Shown here one piece after another: positions 12,976-13,629 of a DNA stretch of 13,629 bases. The stretch is from a bacterium. Lineage in GTDB: Bacteria; Desulfobacterota; GWC2-55-46; DRQE01. Both the position numbers and the translations under genes were made by a program. The stretch lies in contig JALUQR010000079.1 in the NCBI GenBank assembly GCA_027017505.1, forward strand, positions 1 through 13,629, given 5' to 3'. Below the pieces are notes generated by a model, which worked only from the letters and a program-made list of their open reading frames with translations, searched no databases and was not told the DNA's origin. Position 1 is the stretch's first letter; each line of letters starts with the position of its first letter.

Positions 12976-13629
12976 AGGTATATGTAAACGGAAGAATCCT
13001 GCCCTCCGAGAGGGCCATCTCTGCATTCGACTGGGGGCTGAACTTTGGATACGGACTGTTTGAGACCATAAGGGCATACAGGGGTGTGCCTGCCTTCCTG
13101 GAAGACCACCTTGAAAGACTCCGTGGCTCCGCTGTCTGTATGGGGCTTGATACAGGAAAACTTGAAACCATAGACAGAGAGATTGAAAAACTCATCCGTA
13201 TAAACGGGCTTGAAAAAAGGGACTCAAGGATAAAGATAGTGCTCACAAAAGGGGTCTCCATGGATGTAACCTGCCTGCCAGAAGAGCCCACCCTTGTGAT
13301 AACCGTAACCCCCCTCGATGAAGAAAGGCTTGAAAGGCTTAAAAGATACGGCATAAGGGCCACCATTCTGGATGGCTGGGGTGGTTGCGGAAGATACAAG
13401 ACCCTCAACCACCTTAAAAACATAACAGCAAGGCTTGAGGCCAGAAGGAGAAACACCCAGGAGGGCATACTAACCACCAGAAGGGGCACAGTGCTTGAGG
13501 CCACCGCATCAAATGTGTTCCTTGTGGAGGGAAACACCATAAAAACACCACCCCTTAGGGGCGGTGCCATACTGCCAGGGATTACAAGGGGTAAAATCAT
13601 AGAGCTTGCAGAAACCCTGGGGATTAGGC
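12972..13629 (+). CDS. pabC: Aminodeoxychorismate lyase (C-terminus cut by window edge)
   Basis: A 219-codon open frame running off the window, starting in an ATGA overlap with pabB. It is a class IV PLP enzyme of the branched-chain aminotransferase fold. The start MKVYVNGRI and FDWGLNFGYGLFETIR (19-34) is typical. RYKTLNHLKN (141-150) carries the probable PLP lysine Lys143. EATASNVF (177-183 region) and TPP...ILPGITR follow as in this fold. In a pair with pabB the expected reaction is removal of pyruvate from aminodeoxychorismate to give p-aminobenzoate. A branched-chain or D-amino-acid aminotransferase is the alternative on sequence alone, but the context strongly favours PabC. Perhaps 40-60 residues are missing at the right edge. 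Confidence 0.9.
   Translation, partial: MKVYVNGRILPSERAISAFDWGLNFGYGLFETIRAYRGVPAFLEDHLERLRGSAVCMGLDTGKLETIDREIEKLIRINGLEKRDSRIKIVLTKGVSMDVTCLPEEPTLVITVTPLDEERLERLKRYGIRATILDGWGGCGRYKTLNHLKNITARLEARRRNTQEGILTTRRGTVLEATASNVFLVEGNTIKTPPLRGGAILPGITRGKIIELAETLGIR

Noticed and set aside
12917..13600. 227-codon minus-strand open frame
   Set aside because: Serine-rich shadow of pabC, which has clear class IV PLP motifs on the other strand.
1..13629. CRISPR array, insertion sequence or prophage
   Set aside because: No regularly spaced repeats, terminal inverted repeats, transposase, integrase or phage gene were seen.

Overview
The window looks like a bacterial chromosome of about 50% GC with heavy use of ATA (Ile) and AGG/AGA (Arg) codons. 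It carries housekeeping folate genes, a tRNA, two heavy-metal P-type ATPases and a GpgS-type compatible-solute glycosyltransferase. This mix would fit a thermophilic or anaerobic Nitrospirota/Desulfobacterota-like lineage. That placement is inference from codon style and gene content only, because no marker gene is present.

Layout. (1) 1-546, minus: a TetR-family repressor, cut by the window edge, with a clear promoter and a palindromic operator at its own start site. (2) 706-1917, minus: a GT81-like glucosyl-3-phosphoglycerate synthase. (3) 2088-4031, plus, divergent from (2): a Zn/Cd/Pb-type P1B ATPase whose promoter contains an inverted repeat. (4) 4198-5724, plus: an unclassified gluzincin-type (HExxH...E) metalloprotease with no signal peptide and an arginine-rich N-terminal region. 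(5) 5847-5923, minus: tRNA-Met(CAT), followed by a hairpin. (6) 11492 down to 5936, minus: a copper-type cluster in transcription order. It holds a small exported TRASH/YHS-like cysteine protein, a YHS-HMA-HMA Cu+ ATPase (CopA type), an MtaA-like zinc methyltransferase of the uroporphyrinogen decarboxylase superfamily that overlaps the ATPase stop codon, and an exported protein with a TolB/CsgG-like domain plus FG-GAP-like repeats that seems to have its own leaderless promoter. (7) 11611 to the right edge, plus: pabB and pabC with an ATGA overlap, for p-aminobenzoate (folate) synthesis; pabC is cut by the window edge.

How the genes work together. The exported TRASH-like protein and the YHS/HMA-bearing ATPase form a plausible copper-handling pair. 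They sit under a promoter whose -35/-10 spacer holds a 17-bp palindrome (11545-11561). The Zn/Cd ATPase forms a second, separately controlled metal export unit. PabB and PabC catalyse consecutive steps from chorismate to p-aminobenzoate.

The least explained items are the metalloprotease, the coupling of a corrinoid-type methyltransferase homologue to a copper ATPase, the TolB-like/FG-GAP protein, and the set of palindromes lying on predicted promoters. No CRISPR array, insertion sequence, integrase or rRNA was seen. All intergenic gaps are shorter than 300 bases.
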